Positions 1 through 11,729 of a stretch of DNA of 64,000 nt are shown one piece after another. This DNA is from Rubinisphaera italica. GTDB lineage: Bacteria > Planctomycetota > Planctomycetia > Planctomycetales > Planctomycetaceae. Location: NCBI RefSeq assembly GCF_007859715.1, contig NZ_SJPG01000001.1, positions 868,001-932,000 of the forward strand. The letters run 5' to 3'. Each line of letters begins with the position of its first letter. Position 1 is the stretch's first letter. The notes under the pieces were generated by a model. That model searched no databases. It saw only the letters and a list, made by a program, of their open reading frames with translations, and was not told where the DNA came from. Position numbers and translations under genes: made by a program.

Positions 1-650
1 AACACGATCCCCGTTTTTAGCAGGTTCAAATCCCCGAAGAACTCCATTTGCTTCCAGTTAAAATACTTCCAGTCCAAGCCGGTAAGAACCATGTCCCAGT
101 GCCAGAATCTTCCCTGGAAGGCAAGGTTGTGAATCGTAAAGACGGTCCCGGTACGTTGAATGGCTGCACTTTGTTTGCGGGCTTCAATATCGATCAATGC
201 AGGTAACAGTCCCGTTTGCCAATCGTTTGCGTGGACAATATCGTAGGGACCGAACTGTTTCATCACCTCAACAATTGCCCGGCTGAAAAAGACAAATCGT
301 TCACAGTTATCCTCGTAAGGAATGTTCTCGTAGACGTAAGGCGAGGGGCGATCGAAATAATCGGGTTGATCGACCAGGAGAACCTGAACATTTGAGTTGG
401 GTAATTTAGCAGAAAGAAAGGAGCCTTTCGACTTTCTGGGACCAACGGGTAAACTGAATTCTTCGCCAATCGGTTCAATTTGAAATCTCTGGCGTGCCCC
501 ATGTGGCAATAACTGTGGATAATGCGGCAGAACGAGCAGGACTTCGTGTCCCGCCTGATCGAGTGAGCGGCAAAGTGCTGAGGCAACATCTGCTAATCCC
601 CCGGTCTTTGCAAACGGGACGGCTTCAGAGGCTGTCATCAGTATCTTCAT
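1..650 (-). CDS. glgA: Glycogen synthase GlgA, N-terminal part (runs off window)
   Basis: Transfers glucose from ADP-glucose (or UDP-glucose) to growing glycogen in the cytoplasm. The reverse strand opens with a GT5-type start, [20 protein letters not shown], in which Lys15 of the KTGGL motif is the family's nucleotide-sugar binding lysine. A little further come [11 protein letters not shown] and TIHNLAFQG, also typical of bacterial starch/glycogen synthases. About 216 codons are present and the gene continues beyond base 1. An in-frame ATG three codons upstream (659) is an alternative start; neither has a strong ribosome binding site. It is divergent from the HAD phosphatase at 799. The identification is firm; the C-terminal half is not visible. 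Confidence 0.93.
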   Translation of the reverse strand, partial: MKILMTASEAVPFAKTGGLADVASALCRSLDQAGHEVLLVLPHYPQLLPHGARQRFQIEPIGEEFSLPVGPRKSKGSFLSAKLPNSNVQVLLVDQPDYFDRPSPYVYENIPYEDNCERFVFFSRAIVEVMKQFGPYDIVHANDWQTGLLPALIDIEARKQSAAIQRTGTVFTIHNLAFQGRFWHWDMVLTGLDWKYFNWKQMEFFGDLNLLKTGIV

Positions 651-798
651 GGCGGGCATTCCAAAAGTTGGATCTCGAAGGATGTCAGTACAAACTAATA
701 TTTTTTGAGTAGAATTGCCAACACACGGAGTGTTTTCTGTTAAGAATTCTACACTTCTTTGATCGTATCAACATAATGCCCCTGAGAAAGCGAATGAT

Positions 799-1461
799 AT
801 GCACAATCATGCGGTGATTTTCGACATTGATGGCGTTCTTGTCGATTCATATGAATCTCACTATCAGAGCTGGAATTTGCTTGCTGAAAACCACGGTCGG
901 ACTTGCAGCGAAACAGAGTTTGCTGATCAGTTCGGTCGAACAACTCGAGAAGTCCTCGAGGCTCAATGGGCGGATGCGAATTTGAGCGAAGACGATTATC
1001 GTAAGCTTGATGACGAGAAAGAAGATCTTTATCGTCAAATTATTGCCACCGAATTCCCGGAAATGCCACATGCAAGAGCATTGATACACAATCTGCATCA
1101 AATTGGCTGGCATATCGCACTGGGCTCTTCAGGACCTTTGGAAAATGTGAATCTGGCAATTGAAAAACTGGGGATTCAGGATCAAATTCAAGCTGCAATT
1201 TCTGGAAATGACGTCTCGTGTGGCAAACCCGATCCCGAAGTTTTCCTCATCGCTGCTGAACGGATACAGGTCCCTGCAAAGAATTGCGTAGTCATAGAAG
1301 ATGCAACACATGGAATCGAAGCGGCTCGAGCTGCGGGGATGAAGTCGATCGGTTTTGTCAGCCGGGGTCGAACAAAGGAAGAGCTCAAGTCCGCTGATTT
1401 GCTGATTGATCATCTGGAGGAGGTCACTCCGGAACTCCTGATGAGCCTTCTGTGGAGCTAA
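799..1461 (+). CDS. HAD-superfamily sugar-phosphate phosphatase / phosphoglucomutase-like
   Basis: A 220-residue haloacid dehalogenase-type hydrolase, probably acting on a small phosphorylated metabolite in the cytoplasm. Motif I is DIDGVLVDS with nucleophile and acid Asp9/Asp11, motif II is GSSG (Ser110-Ser111), motif III is Lys143 in GKPDPEVF, and motif IV is the IEDA pair Glu167-Asp168. The helical cap between residues 20 and 85 is the type seen in beta-phosphoglucomutase and GPH/CbbY phosphatases. A GAGAAAG stretch lies 5' of the ATG. The gene is divergent from glycogen synthase, which makes a sugar phosphate a reasonable but unproven substrate. The exact activity cannot be told from sequence. 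Confidence 0.88.
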   Translation: MHNHAVIFDIDGVLVDSYESHYQSWNLLAENHGRTCSETEFADQFGRTTREVLEAQWADANLSEDDYRKLDDEKEDLYRQIIATEFPEMPHARALIHNLHQIGWHIALGSSGPLENVNLAIEKLGIQDQIQAAISGNDVSCGKPDPEVFLIAAERIQVPAKNCVVIEDATHGIEAARAAGMKSIGFVSRGRTKEELKSADLLIDHLEEVTPELLMSLLWS

Positions 1462-1745
1462 ACCAGAATCATAATGGAAACTGGACTTCTGATAACGAGA
1501 AAAAGCCTCATCATGGGAGAACTGAGTGTCGTCTTGTTCAATCCCCACGCCCATCACTTCGTTTTGGGACGTGCCACCCAGCGACTCGTCTACAATAAAA
1601 CGAAGATGCAATCAGACTTGGATTGTTCAATAATCTGTAGGACAGAATTAATCTTCACGTCAATCTCTGATATACTGATCAATATCCACCGATCCATTCC
1701 GCTTGGGAAAACCCACGCGTAGTTATCAGTTAACAGGAGAACCTC

Positions 1746-3248
1746 ATGTCGACGTCTGTCTCATCATCTGTTCCGGAATCCCTTCAATCATTTCTGAGCG
1801 CCCCAAAGAAACTCTTAATCGATGGTCAGTGGGTCGCTGCCGGCAGTGGAAAAACATTTGATGTTTATGATCCTGCGACCGATCAGGTCATTGCTCAAGT
1901 TGCAGAAGGGGAATCTGCTGATGTGGATCTGGCAGTCTCGGCTGCTCGCAAGGCTTTTGATGATGGTCCCTGGTCGAAGATGACCGCTTCTGACCGCAGT
2001 CGGCTCATCTGGAAAGTTGGCGAGTTGATTGAAGAACATGCCGTTGAATTGGCTCAGCTGGAAACACTGGATAACGGAAAGCCATTCAGCATTGCCAAAG
2101 CGGCCGATGTCGCTTTAGCAGCCGATATGTTTCGCTATATGGCTGGCTGGGCCACAAAAATTGAAGGGAATACGATTCCCCTGAATGTTCCGTATGCTCC
2201 CGATCAGGAATTTCATGCCTTTACTCTGAAAGAACCCATCGGAGTTGTCGGACAGATCATTCCCTGGAATTTTCCTTTACTGATGGCAGCCTGGAAACTG
2301 GGGCCGGCATTGGCGACTGGTTGCACAATCATTTTGAAACCAGCAGAACAGACACCACTTTCTGCTATTCGACTGGGGGAGCTTTTGCAGGAAGCGGGAA
2401 TCCCAGATGGAGTCGTCAATATCATCACTGGATTTGGCGAGACAGCTGGCGCTGCAATTGCCTCCCATGAAAAGATAGACAAAGTTGCGTTCACAGGATC
2501 AACGGAAGTCGGCAAGTTGATTATCAACTCGGCAGCCGGCAATCTTAAGAAAGTGACTCTGGAACTGGGCGGAAAAAGCCCGAATGTCGTCTACGATGAT
2601 GCCGACCTCGACCTCGCCATTGCCGGCGCAGCCGACGCGATCTTCTTCAATCAAGGCCAGGTTTGCAGTGCCGGCTCGCGATTGTTTATTCAGAAAGGTA
2701 TCTACGACGACGTTGTCGCTGGGGTTAGTGAAATCGCAAAGAACCTCAAAGTAGGCAACGGATTTCACGAATCCACACAAATGGGGCCACTGGTTTCCCG
2801 AGAGCAATTTCAACGTGTGACAGGGTATCTCAAGGCAGGTCTCGAAGCAGGTGCAGAAGTGTCTGCAGGAGGAGCCAGTCTGGATCGCCCCGGCTACTTC
2901 GTCCAGCCAACAGTGTTAAAGAATGCCACTGCTGAAATGTCTGTCGTCCGTGAGGAAATTTTCGGTCCGGTGGTAGCAGCGATGTCCTTCGAAAACGATT
3001 CTGAAATCGCTTGTCGAGCCAACGAGTCTGCTTACGGACTGGCAGCTGGAATCTGGACTCGCGATATCTCCAAAGCTCATCGACTTGCTAAAGCGGTCAA
3101 GGCAGGAACCGTCTGGATCAATTGTTACAGCATCTTCGACGCGGCTCTTCCCTTTGGCGGATATAAACAATCCGGTTGGGGGCGGGAAATGGGGCATGCC
3201 TCACTGGAGAATTATCTGCAGACAAAATCGGTCTGTATTCAGATCTAG
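1746..3248 (+). CDS. NAD(P)+-dependent aldehyde dehydrogenase
   Basis: A full-length (500 aa) soluble class 1/2-like aldehyde dehydrogenase that oxidises an aldehyde to its carboxylate. Visible catalytic elements are Asn175 in IIPWNFP, Lys198 in ILKPAEQ for cofactor binding, the GSTEVG loop (251-256), the general base Glu273 in LELGGKSP, and the nucleophile Cys307 in NQGQVCSAGSR. The C-terminal PFGGYKQSGWGREMG motif is also present. The start has a clear AGGAGA ribosome binding site. The sequence resembles betaine-, retinal- or phenylacetaldehyde-type dehydrogenases, but the substrate cannot be assigned. No operon partner follows; the tRNA downstream is on the other strand. Confidence 0.95.
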   Translation: MSTSVSSSVPESLQSFLSAPKKLLIDGQWVAAGSGKTFDVYDPATDQVIAQVAEGESADVDLAVSAARKAFDDGPWSKMTASDRSRLIWKVGELIEEHAVELAQLETLDNGKPFSIAKAADVALAADMFRYMAGWATKIEGNTIPLNVPYAPDQEFHAFTLKEPIGVVGQIIPWNFPLLMAAWKLGPALATGCTIILKPAEQTPLSAIRLGELLQEAGIPDGVVNIITGFGETAGAAIASHEKIDKVAFTGSTEVGKLIINSAAGNLKKVTLELGGKSPNVVYDDADLDLAIAGAADAIFFNQGQVCSAGSRLFIQKGIYDDVVAGVSEIAKNLKVGNGFHESTQMGPLVSREQFQRVTGYLKAGLEAGAEVSAGGASLDRPGYFVQPTVLKNATAEMSVVREEIFGPVVAAMSFENDSEIACRANESAYGLAAGIWTRDISKAHRLAKAVKAGTVWINCYSIFDAALPFGGYKQSGWGREMGHASLENYLQTKSVCIQI

Positions 3249-3414
3249 AGCATATTCAAAATTACCTGTAGCGTTCAGCAGAAGCAAACACAGCATTTTG
3301 CTTACATTTGCTGCCAATGCGAGTGCAGTATCCATATGAAAATGGTCTAAACCCTATTCTCAATAGAACCCCATAAAAAACATTTGGGTCCATTCCAAAC
3401 ACGATTGTTACAAA

Positions 3415-3488
<74 letters not shown>

Positions 3489-3589
3489 AAGACGGAATCA
3501 TTGTGATTCCAATTCAACACATCCATAAAGGAAGCAGTTTATCAATCGAGAAATAAGATTGCACCCGGAATTTGTTTGAATACATTTGG

Positions 3590-4471
3590 CTATTTTACGA
3601 TGGAAATACGGAGTCGTTCTGCCAGTTCGTTAATTTGCAGGAGCGTACTTTCCTCAGGGAGGAAGGGACTTTCTGTAATGGCTGCTCGATAAGCAGGAGA
3701 ATTTTCCTGAGAGTCGACATGCTTCACCAGCGACTCAACGGTTTTCGCCAGTTTTTCGGGACCAGCAAAGGCAGCCGGGTCGATGGCAATAATAAAATGC
3801 TCGAATCGTTCGTGAAGCGGTCCGCGAGTTTTTTCCGGAGGCGTTTTTGCACCTGACAAACCACTGGTTAGCAGACATTGCAATAGGCCAAGAGATGTAG
3901 AGAGTTCGGCTGGAATTTGATGTCGAAGCGGGCGGTCCGCTCCAAAGGAAAATTCATAGCCAATGGTTGCCTCATGTGCTGGGACAGCAAAAGCGGCAGG
4001 CTGCCGACCAAAAAAAGTCTGTTCTTCCAGTTCATCTTCAACAGCTGGCGAAGCCGGAGGACAGGTCAGGCAGCAGCCAATCATTCCTGCTTGAGCGATC
4101 AGTCGGGCATAAACGAGCGGGCTTCCCAGATTTTGACTGTTCGAAATGACAACCGCTCCAATTCCGACGGCTTTGGCTTTCTGGACTGCTTCCGTAGAAC
4201 CTTTTGAGGCTGCAACATGTCCCATACCTTCATTGGCATCGATCCAGGCGGTCGCGGGAGTGTCCGATTTAATCATCGAGAGTGCCCGAGGGTCAATATC
4301 GCCCAAATCGATCGACTTCACCGATTCGATGATGCTCAAACATCCAAATTCACTCCGTCCCATGATGTCGGCATCAATCATCCTTTGAGCGACGATATCC
4401 GACTCAACCGCATACATCCCTTTTTTGATGAGGATTGCGCTGAGAAGTTTGCACATTTCAATAGCAGTCAT
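3590..4471 (-). CDS. Ldh2/YlbC-family malate/L-lactate-type dehydrogenase
   Basis: An NAD(P)H-dependent 2-hydroxyacid dehydrogenase of the type-2 malate/lactate fold (the family of ureidoglycolate, sulfolactate and 2,3-diketogulonate oxidoreductases), probably cytoplasmic. Seen are the N-terminal helical region ending in an MGRSEFGCLS-like segment where family members have GxxxHG, the DANEGMGHVA segment, and the VISNSQNLGSPLVYA stretch that corresponds to the family's NSxHxGxxxxY region. Several catalytic positions differ: Ser replaces the usual His in GRSEFG, and Gln replaces His in NSQNLGS. At 293 residues it is also shorter than the usual 330-350. It may therefore be a divergent or inactive member. 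An AAGG ribosome binding site precedes the ATG. Confidence 0.72.
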   Translation of the reverse strand: MTAIEMCKLLSAILIKKGMYAVESDIVAQRMIDADIMGRSEFGCLSIIESVKSIDLGDIDPRALSMIKSDTPATAWIDANEGMGHVAASKGSTEAVQKAKAVGIGAVVISNSQNLGSPLVYARLIAQAGMIGCCLTCPPASPAVEDELEEQTFFGRQPAAFAVPAHEATIGYEFSFGADRPLRHQIPAELSTSLGLLQCLLTSGLSGAKTPPEKTRGPLHERFEHFIIAIDPAAFAGPEKLAKTVESLVKHVDSQENSPAYRAAITESPFLPEESTLLQINELAERLRISIVK

Positions 4472-4696
4472 GATGAGCCTTGTGGTTTCTATAATTATTG
4501 TCAGTGTGCTTGGTCAGTTGATTACGTTTATTCTAAATCAATCCGCAAGGAAACTCCACCAGAGAAACTCCCGTCGTGGTAGCTTGTGCACCTGCGGGGT
4601 GAATGAAACAGCCAGGAAGAGACTGAACTGGGAGATCCTTTTAACAGGGTTATGATAAAAATTGTGACCTGACAATTATCAGACGTTACTGGAGAA

Positions 4697-4906
4697 ATGA
4701 TGACGGAAAACTCAGCATCAAATACCACATGTCAGAAGGTCGCGAAATTAAAGATTGTGATGGCAGGAGTGACGACAATTTGCGTAGCGATCGCTGCCAC
4801 AGTGACTGCGGTCGTGTCCGGTGAGGTCTCGCTGGGGATCACGGCCTGGGTAGCAACAGCCATCATTGGGACCGCGGCTATGCTCTCAGCCGAAAAGAAC
4901 ACTTAG
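4697..4906 (+). CDS. Small two-helix membrane protein, unknown function
   Basis: A 69-residue protein preceded by GGAG close to tandem ATG codons (4697 and 4700). After a polar N-terminus of about 18 residues there are two hydrophobic stretches (about 20-41 and 46-63) separated by a short GEVSLG turn, so a small inner-membrane hairpin is likely. It stands alone between the minus-strand dehydrogenase and the terminator at 5015. No family was recognised. Codon choice and the ribosome binding site make it more likely real than not. Confidence 0.5.
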   Translation: MMTENSASNTTCQKVAKLKIVMAGVTTICVAIAATVTAVVSGEVSLGITAWVATAIIGTAAMLSAEKNT

Positions 4907-5014
4907 AACGCATTCCGCTTAATTGTATCACATTCCAGCCTACCAATACAGATGTTTTCGCGTCGCCAGCTGATATCGCAAAAGTAGACTTGGTCTAAAT
5001 ATCAATTCGTGCAA

Positions 5015-5048
5015 TAAAAAAACTCACTGATCAAATTGATCAGTGAGT
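5015..5048 (-). terminator. Rho-independent terminator of the DUF1501 gene
   Basis: A 13-bp perfect inverted repeat (5022-5034 with 5036-5048, built on ACTCACTGATCAA) is followed on the minus strand by a run of seven T. It lies 33 bp past the stop of the minus-strand DUF1501 gene. Confidence 0.85.
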
Positions 5049-5080
5049 CGACATGGAAATACAGGCAAACCTTTAAATTC

Positions 5081-6556
5081 TTAGGCAAATAATCCTGGAA
5101 TAGCCTGGGCTTTGACAAGCTCCCGTGGCTGATTGAGATGATTGTAGACAATCGATTCCGGATTGATGCCGAAGGCGTGGTAGATCGAGGCGAGTAGTTC
5201 GCCGGGATGGACTGGTTTATCTAATGGAGCAGAAGCCGTTTTATCGGACTTGCCGTAGACACTTCCTCGCTGTACGCCGGCTCCAGCCATCAATGCGGTG
5301 TAACAATAAGGCCAGTGATCGCGACCATCAGCACTGTTTCCGTTTCCGGAAGTACTGACACCCTTTTGCGGACTTCGTCCGAATTCACCGACAGCGACGA
5401 CGAGGGTATCTTCCAGCATGCCTCGCTCATTGAGATCGGCAATCAGAGTGGATAATCCGCCATCGAGCATTGGGCCAGATTGATCTTTCATACGTTTAGT
5501 CAAACCGGTGTGATGATCCCAGGAGTGATTGTTGGAGTTCGCGACCTTCGGCCAGATAACTTCGACGACTCGTGTGCCTGCTTCAACAAGACGACGAGCC
5601 AGAAGGCAACTTTGCCCAAACGTATTGCGACCGTATCGATCTCGCAAGTCGGAGGCTTCCTGATCAAGCATAAACGCATCGCGGGCACGGCCTGAAACAA
5701 TCAGTTCAAGTGCCCGGTCGTAATACTCGTTCAGACTGGAATGAGCGACCGCTTTATCGATCTCGGGCATCAAGTCGTTAATCTGATCGCGAAGTCGGGC
5801 ACGGCGTTGGAGACGTGACGCGTAAACTTCCGGGCGGAGTTTCAGATCGTCGATCTTGATCTTCTCCATCTTGCTCATATCCATGTCATCGCCATCGGGA
5901 TAGAGCGTGTAAGGATCGAACGCTTTACCGAGAAATCCTGCAGTCCCTCCCTTACCAACAACATTACTTTCCTGCAGTGGGCGAGGCAGCATAACGAAGG
6001 GGAGCATCGGGACTTCAGAAGGTTTGATACGAATGATGTTCGAACCAAAGTTTGGAAAATCTTTCGGAGATGGTGGTTCCAACTGCCCGGAAGGACTGAC
6101 TTTATCAGTCGTATAACCGGTCATCATCTGATAGATGGCAGCAGTGTGATTGAACAAGCCGTTTGGTGTGTAACTCATTGAGCGAATGAGTGTGGTTTTG
6201 TCGAGTTCCTTGGCGAGTTTCGGCAGGATTTCCGTCACTTTGACGCCCGGCACGACGGTGTCGATGGACGCGAATTCACTTTTGACTTTGTCGGGTACGT
6301 TTTCTTTTGGATCCCACAGGTCAATATGACTCGGTCCACCCTGCAGGTAAACCATGATGATACTTTTGGCTTTGCCCCAGCCGGGAGCTGATTGGTGGGC
6401 AATTGGTTCGTTGGCAGAGGCAGATTGCAATTCCAGCATTGAGCCAAGACTCAAGCCAAGCATTCCCGATCCGCCGATTCGTAGGACATCGCGCCGGGTT
6501 GGTCCGAGATTGCGATCACAGACATCCTTACCTTTTTGGCCTTTGACAGTAAACAT
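5081..6556 (-). CDS. DUF1501 protein with Tat signal
   Basis: A member of the planctomycete DUF1501 family, distantly related to sulfatases/alkaline phosphatases and of unknown reaction. The start at 6556 is preferred over a TTG four codons upstream because GGAG sits 6-7 bases before this ATG. The N-terminus has a twin-arginine signal ([19 protein letters not shown]), so the protein is exported folded. Family landmarks are [17 protein letters not shown], the [11 protein letters not shown] motif and the [17 protein letters not shown] segment, whose Asp-His are candidate metal or catalytic residues. It lies 58 bp downstream of the large PSCyt1 protein on the same strand, the usual planctomycete pairing, so the two are probably co-transcribed. 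Confidence 0.92.
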   Translation of the reverse strand: MFTVKGQKGKDVCDRNLGPTRRDVLRIGGSGMLGLSLGSMLELQSASANEPIAHQSAPGWGKAKSIIMVYLQGGPSHIDLWDPKENVPDKVKSEFASIDTVVPGVKVTEILPKLAKELDKTTLIRSMSYTPNGLFNHTAAIYQMMTGYTTDKVSPSGQLEPPSPKDFPNFGSNIIRIKPSEVPMLPFVMLPRPLQESNVVGKGGTAGFLGKAFDPYTLYPDGDDMDMSKMEKIKIDDLKLRPEVYASRLQRRARLRDQINDLMPEIDKAVAHSSLNEYYDRALELIVSGRARDAFMLDQEASDLRDRYGRNTFGQSCLLARRLVEAGTRVVEVIWPKVANSNNHSWDHHTGLTKRMKDQSGPMLDGGLSTLIADLNERGMLEDTLVVAVGEFGRSPQKGVSTSGNGNSADGRDHWPYCYTALMAGAGVQRGSVYGKSDKTASAPLDKPVHPGELLASIYHAFGINPESIVYNHLNQPRELVKAQAIPGLFA

Positions 6557-6614
6557 CGTTTTCTCCAATGAATTGAATGGTTGAATTGTCAGGTGTTAAG
6601 CGGCTCGATACGTC

Positions 6615-9600
6615 TTATCGGTTAAACAGGAATGAAGGACTATTGATCAAGGCCCAGGTTAAATCCTGAGCAGCAGTCAGGCGTTGATTCTCAGTCAGTT
6701 TTTTACTCATCTCGAAGTCGGCTCGAAGCTGAACGACGCTCAGTGCATCCTTAACGGGCTCTTTCGCGGCGACTAAACTTGCTTCCAGATTCTGCAATTG
6801 TGCATCGGGAGGAAGAGGTTTCTTCGCTTCAGCGACTGCCTGTTTGAGGGCGATGTATTTGTCATCGAATCGCTGATAGAACTCGACCAGAGTCGCAGTC
6901 TGTTCGGGAGTACGTTCTTCAGGAGCCAGTTTGATAAGAGCCTGGACTTCGTGCGGTAAGCCGAGCGGAATTTTCGGTTCCGCCGACGTGACCGAAATAC
7001 GGAATCTTCCCAACCAGTGATTTTTATCCTGATAGTTTTGCTTGAGGATAAATTTAAACTCAGACGCACCCGACACAGGTGTAGGATTTTTAATTTCAAA
7101 CGTGGCCCAGTGAGTTTTTCCCTGCTGTGGCGAGACCGCCCATCCATTTGCGTTTGGTTTGATTTGACCATCTATAGCCGTTTTGACATCGTAATTTCCC
7201 TGACTGAAATCAGCCTGAGCATTCTGCAACATTAATTGATGCGGAACAGGCTTCTCTTTGGAAAGGTCACTTTTGAAGACTTCGAATTCGGTCAACACAA
7301 AGTTTCCGCCACCCAGCCCCGGACCATTCCCTGGGAGTGAAGGATCAGTGAGTGCTTCGAGTCGAATGGCCGTCACTTTTGACAAATCTGTTTGAGCAAT
7401 CAACTCGTAAGAGCCCAAGCCTGGCTTAACAGAGGCAATAATCGAACCGTCTTCCTGAAGTTTCAGATCGGCTTTATTGGAAGCGACCAGAGAAGTTGGA
7501 CGCAACACCTGCCACTCAACGCTGGCTTCAGACTGTTGTTTGGCGATCCACTCCTGCAGAGGCTGTTCAATCGATTCGGAATGTTTGGCCAGATTCGCCT
7601 CGGCTTGTTTAATCTTCTTCTGGCGTTCCTGCTCGGCGAGTTCCCGTTTGGGAGCCAATTCGATTTTATAATCTGCAAGTGTCTTCTCAGCTTTTTGAAT
7701 TTTAGCAAGACGTTCCTGCTCTTTCTGATCCCGGATTGATTTCCACCAGGCTTCTTTCTCTGCCAGCTTCTGTTCAAGTTCCTGATGGGACTCAGCAACG
7801 GTTTCGAAAATCGGCAGTGCGACTTCAATTTCCTTGACGGTGGCAGGTCGATTCAGAATTTTCAGATAAAGGGCATCGATCAATTCCTGATTACCGGGAA
7901 TCGAGTTAACAAGTTTCGGAATCGCATTATTCGGATCGGCAATCGCATCCGCGACTGTTTTTCCGCTAACCATCGCCATGATCGGTCCGAGTTGAACTTC
8001 GTTGGAGCGTTCACATTCGCAAGCGCTTTCGCGATTCGGGCGCCCGAAGTTACTCAGGAAACCATCTTCCAGTTTAATTTGGGAATCCGATAAAGCCGCA
8101 GCCCGTGTTCCTGCTGGAACTCCTGGAATATGACTTTGTGAACCCGTCACCTGATGAATGGCATCGAACAACGTCTCCGCTGGCAGGCGACGAGCCTGGG
8201 CGTGGGAGAAGTTGATGGTGTCATCTTCATTCCAGCGATTTGTTGCGATCGATAATTGATAGGTTCTCGATTTGCAGATCAGACGCAAAGCGTGCTGAAC
8301 ATCAAAATCGGAATTGATGAACTCTTCAGTCAGATAGTCGAGCAACTCCGGATTCGTCGGTGGATTGCCTGCTCGTATGTCATCGACCGGTTCGATAATT
8401 CCCATTCCGAACAGATGCCCCCATAAACGATTGACATAGCTGCGGGCAAAATAGCGGTTATCGGGAGCGATCATCCAAGCTGCGAGTTGTTCACGACGGG
8501 TCGCGTCTTCTGCAGTTTCAAATGTGCTTTCATAGGGGAATGTCGGAGGAGCGATTTCGTTTGTTCGTTGATGAGTGACATCTCCCTGTTTCTGGTCGAC
8601 GACAATTTCATAAAGTGGTTTGCCCGATTCCACAGCTGTCCCACCTAATTTTTTGCCTTTGGCTTCCGGATCGGCTTTTAATCCCACCTGAGCGAAGAAG
8701 GCTGCCGTTTCATAGTATTGATCCTGGGTCCATTTTTCAAAAGGATGGTCGTGGCATTTATTGCAGTTGAAACGCACTCCCAGAAACAGGTGTGTCGTAT
8801 TTTCCATCGTGTTTTCAGGATCTCGAAGAACCTTGAAATATGAGGCAGGAGGATTCGCTTTGTTGGAACCGGATGCCGTCAGGATTTCCTGAACAAATTC
8901 ATCATAAGGACGGTTCTCTGCGATTTGTGTTTGAATCCACTCGCGGAACAGATTGGCTCCTTCACGTCCGAGGAACTTTCCATTCACCTGCAGCAGGTTC
9001 GCCCATTTGTTGGTGAAGTGGGCGATGTAGTCTTCTGAACCGACCAGATAGTCGATATAGCGATCCCGTTTTTCCTGAGTCGGACGCTGGTCGGCGATAA
9101 ACGCTTCTACGGCTTCCGCTGTCGGAGGCAGTCCCGTTAAATCGAGCGTAACTCGTCGCATGAATTCTGCATCGGAAGTCAGTTGAGAAGGCTGAATCTT
9201 CATACGCTGCCATTTATTGGCCACCAGTTCATCAATCTCGTTAAAGGTTGGCGGATCCTGCCAGACAAACTCATCTCGATCTCCCATGACGGTTAAAGTC
9301 GTCGCGGCATAGGCGCCTTCATGTCGAGCCAGAATCGGTGCTTCTCCACGGCGAATGGAAGTTAAAAGTCCACTGCTGTTGATCGTGGCCACTTCCGTAT
9401 TTCCACTTTCGATAAACGATTCATAAGTGACATCCCGTTGTGCCCCATCGGCATAGGTGGCAACAACGCGGACCTGTTGTTTGGAGTTGATCGACTGAAT
9501 CGTCGGGTTTTTCGGGAAGACATCAATCGAAACCACACGCGGTGTTTTCAGATCAAGTTCGGCTCCGCCGGCAATCCAGTTTCTGAGGAGCTGATAGTAT

Positions 9601-11729
9601 TTGTGATCGGCAGTGATTAACTGCCCGCCCACATGCGGCACTCCACCAATCGCTTTGAGAAGCATCAACGATTCATCGGGAGCAGCGGCGTTCATACGGC
9701 GTGAGGCATGATCGTCGGTCAATGCCCGCACGTCGAAAATGGGGTCGTAACCCCGCAGGGAAAGTTTGAAACCGGCTTTTCCCTGGGCAGAACCGTGACA
9801 GGTCCCCTGATTACAGCCCAGCTTGGAAAGCACTGGCATGACATCGTGAACGTAATCGACATTTAAGCCTGCATCCTGCTGAGAAATCGTGACTGGCAAA
9901 GAGGCTTCAAGACCTTGAATGGATACTTTAACTTCTGTTTGACCATTAGATCGAGGTTGCAGCAAGCCAAGGGAATCAATAGAGGCAAACTTCTCATTGA
10001 CGGTGAATTTCACCGAGCGAGTGACATCAATTTGATCGCCCGATTTCAATGTTGCCATCACGACCAGCTGAGCATAATCGAGAGGATCGTTGAATTGAAT
10101 TTCAGCTGGAGTGATCGCAATCGATGCAATCTCAGCAGTCACTTCTGATTTCTCATCCGTTGCTGGATTCAAGTTTCCGAACTTCCAGTCGGTAGAGCTT
10201 ACTGCCAGTTGAGTCTGCTCGCCTGTCGTCGGATAAATGGCAAACTCCTGAGTCTGCTCGACCGTACCCGCATCGAAAATTCGCAGGTTGCCATCGGTAC
10301 TGGCGACTGCGATCTGCTTTCCATCAGGATTGTAAGCTAATGCATAGCAACCGCTTCCGGGAATCTGCTTTTTGGAAATCAACTTAACGCCTTCACCCCG
10401 TAACTCCTCGATCAACTTCTTCTGTTCGGGTTTTCGGCTGGCAACACGCTCTTCGAGAATCTTTTTGATCTCATCGGGAAGTCCGCCATCGACGCCGTAC
10501 TGATAGACTGTCAGATAACCCGTCCCGTTATCGCTGCTGACAACCGCCAGTTGAGACGCATCGGGACTGTAAGCGACATCAAAGATTCGACCGGAGGTTG
10601 CAGGGAGTTCGCGAACCAGATTGGCATCGTCACCAATCACGCGTTTCGTCAAGCGTTCCATGCGATACGTTCGCGGCACTCCATCGGCTCCCCCGATGAG
10701 AATTTCATTTCGTTCTGGATGGGTTTCGACAGCCGCCAATCCCCCTTTGAGGGCTCCCGGCGTGATGGAAGTAATGTTATCGACAAATCGTTGGGTTTCG
10801 AATTCGATGAGCTTAGCTGTTTGATCGCGGCCAACTGAAACGACGTGTTCACCATCAATGGAAAAAGTCGTATCGAGAACCCAGTCGCCGTGCGAACCCT
10901 GGAAGAGAACTTCTTTACCGGTGGCTGCTTCAATGACACGCAAAGTGTTATCTGCACAACCAAAAGCGATTTTTGTTCCATCCGGAGACCAGCTGGCTCC
11001 ATAAACCGTATCGAAAGTCACCTGCACGGAAGTCATCAGTTTCTTAGTCGCGACATCCCAAACCTGAACTTCTCCCATACGAGCGGGAGCACCGCCAGTG
11101 ACGGCCAGTTTCGTTCCATCAGGAGAGAACTTGACCGATTCAATCCGATCGGAAACGCCAATCAAGCGCGCCATAATTCCGCTGCCATCGGCATGATGAA
11201 TCAGCACTTCATGATGTCCCGCAGCAGCTAACAACTTGCCATCTGGTGAATAATCGATCGCTGTCGTGACTGGAGGTCGGCTGTATACAGGGGGATGGGC
11301 GGCATCGTACACGGCAATGGCTGAAGCAGGAGTATCGTCGATTGCTCCCTGCTCAATCCAGCTTTTCACCAATCCAATTTGTTCGGGGGAAAGCGGAGCC
11401 TTTTCCTTCGGCATTGCGGCTACACCGTCAACCGGCGTGATCTGATCCAGCAGATAACTGGCCGTGGCATCCCCAGCAACAATCGCAGCCGATTCCGATT
11501 CGCCCCCTTTAAGGAGCGATTGAAAATCGGTCATAATATAGTCACCGAGTGGCTTGGCAGGCTGATGGCAGCCCTGGCAATGAGCCTGGAAGATCGGTTT
11601 GATTTGTGTGTGATAGCTGACAGATTGCTGAGCAGCGTCGGCTCCGGGGGTCTCTTCAGCATGAAGGCGGGGCGTTATCGCAATGGCAGCGATCAACAGC
11701 AGGAGGGAAGGTGTGCGTGCATTAATCAT
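6615..11729 (-). CDS. Giant PSCyt1-WD40-DUF1549-DUF1553 protein
   Basis: An exported multidomain planctomycete protein of about 1704 residues. The start at 11729 gives a good signal peptide ([19 protein letters not shown], cleaved near LHA-EE); the frame stays open to 11828 but the extra residues look unlike a leader. Domain order: PSCyt1 c-type haem region with HCQGCH; WD40-like repeats rich in [13 protein letters not shown] blades (about 140-480); an Ig-like BIG2 region; a CNQGTCHG segment; a second Ig-like region; DUF1549 with CNKCHDHPF; and DUF1553 with [11 protein letters not shown]. The final [13 protein letters not shown] block of DUF1553 is separated from the rest by an insert of about 300 residues containing a coiled coil and a discoidin-like part. 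It is likely a periplasmic or surface redox/scaffold protein; the reaction is unknown. Confidence 0.9.
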   Translation of the reverse strand: MINARTPSLLLLIAAIAITPRLHAEETPGADAAQQSVSYHTQIKPIFQAHCQGCHQPAKPLGDYIMTDFQSLLKGGESESAAIVAGDATASYLLDQITPVDGVAAMPKEKAPLSPEQIGLVKSWIEQGAIDDTPASAIAVYDAAHPPVYSRPPVTTAIDYSPDGKLLAAAGHHEVLIHHADGSGIMARLIGVSDRIESVKFSPDGTKLAVTGGAPARMGEVQVWDVATKKLMTSVQVTFDTVYGASWSPDGTKIAFGCADNTLRVIEAATGKEVLFQGSHGDWVLDTTFSIDGEHVVSVGRDQTAKLIEFETQRFVDNITSITPGALKGGLAAVETHPERNEILIGGADGVPRTYRMERLTKRVIGDDANLVRELPATSGRIFDVAYSPDASQLAVVSSDNGTGYLTVYQYGVDGGLPDEIKKILEERVASRKPEQKKLIEELRGEGVKLISKKQIPGSGCYALAYNPDGKQIAVASTDGNLRIFDAGTVEQTQEFAIYPTTGEQTQLAVSSTDWKFGNLNPATDEKSEVTAEIASIAITPAEIQFNDPLDYAQLVVMATLKSGDQIDVTRSVKFTVNEKFASIDSLGLLQPRSNGQTEVKVSIQGLEASLPVTISQQDAGLNVDYVHDVMPVLSKLGCNQGTCHGSAQGKAGFKLSLRGYDPIFDVRALTDDHASRRMNAAAPDESLMLLKAIGGVPHVGGQLITADHKYYQLLRNWIAGGAELDLKTPRVVSIDVFPKNPTIQSINSKQQVRVVATYADGAQRDVTYESFIESGNTEVATINSSGLLTSIRRGEAPILARHEGAYAATTLTVMGDRDEFVWQDPPTFNEIDELVANKWQRMKIQPSQLTSDAEFMRRVTLDLTGLPPTAEAVEAFIADQRPTQEKRDRYIDYLVGSEDYIAHFTNKWANLLQVNGKFLGREGANLFREWIQTQIAENRPYDEFVQEILTASGSNKANPPASYFKVLRDPENTMENTTHLFLGVRFNCNKCHDHPFEKWTQDQYYETAAFFAQVGLKADPEAKGKKLGGTAVESGKPLYEIVVDQKQGDVTHQRTNEIAPPTFPYESTFETAEDATRREQLAAWMIAPDNRYFARSYVNRLWGHLFGMGIIEPVDDIRAGNPPTNPELLDYLTEEFINSDFDVQHALRLICKSRTYQLSIATNRWNEDDTINFSHAQARRLPAETLFDAIHQVTGSQSHIPGVPAGTRAAALSDSQIKLEDGFLSNFGRPNRESACECERSNEVQLGPIMAMVSGKTVADAIADPNNAIPKLVNSIPGNQELIDALYLKILNRPATVKEIEVALPIFETVAESHQELEQKLAEKEAWWKSIRDQKEQERLAKIQKAEKTLADYKIELAPKRELAEQERQKKIKQAEANLAKHSESIEQPLQEWIAKQQSEASVEWQVLRPTSLVASNKADLKLQEDGSIIASVKPGLGSYELIAQTDLSKVTAIRLEALTDPSLPGNGPGLGGGNFVLTEFEVFKSDLSKEKPVPHQLMLQNAQADFSQGNYDVKTAIDGQIKPNANGWAVSPQQGKTHWATFEIKNPTPVSGASEFKFILKQNYQDKNHWLGRFRISVTSAEPKIPLGLPHEVQALIKLAPEERTPEQTATLVEFYQRFDDKYIALKQAVAEAKKPLPPDAQLQNLEASLVAAKEPVKDALSVVQLRADFEMSKKLTENQRLTAAQDLTWALINSPSFLFNR

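Noticed and set aside
1474..1722. 82-codon plus-strand frame after the HAD gene
   Set aside because: It has no ribosome binding site, no recognisable composition, and lies where the aldehyde dehydrogenase promoter is expected.
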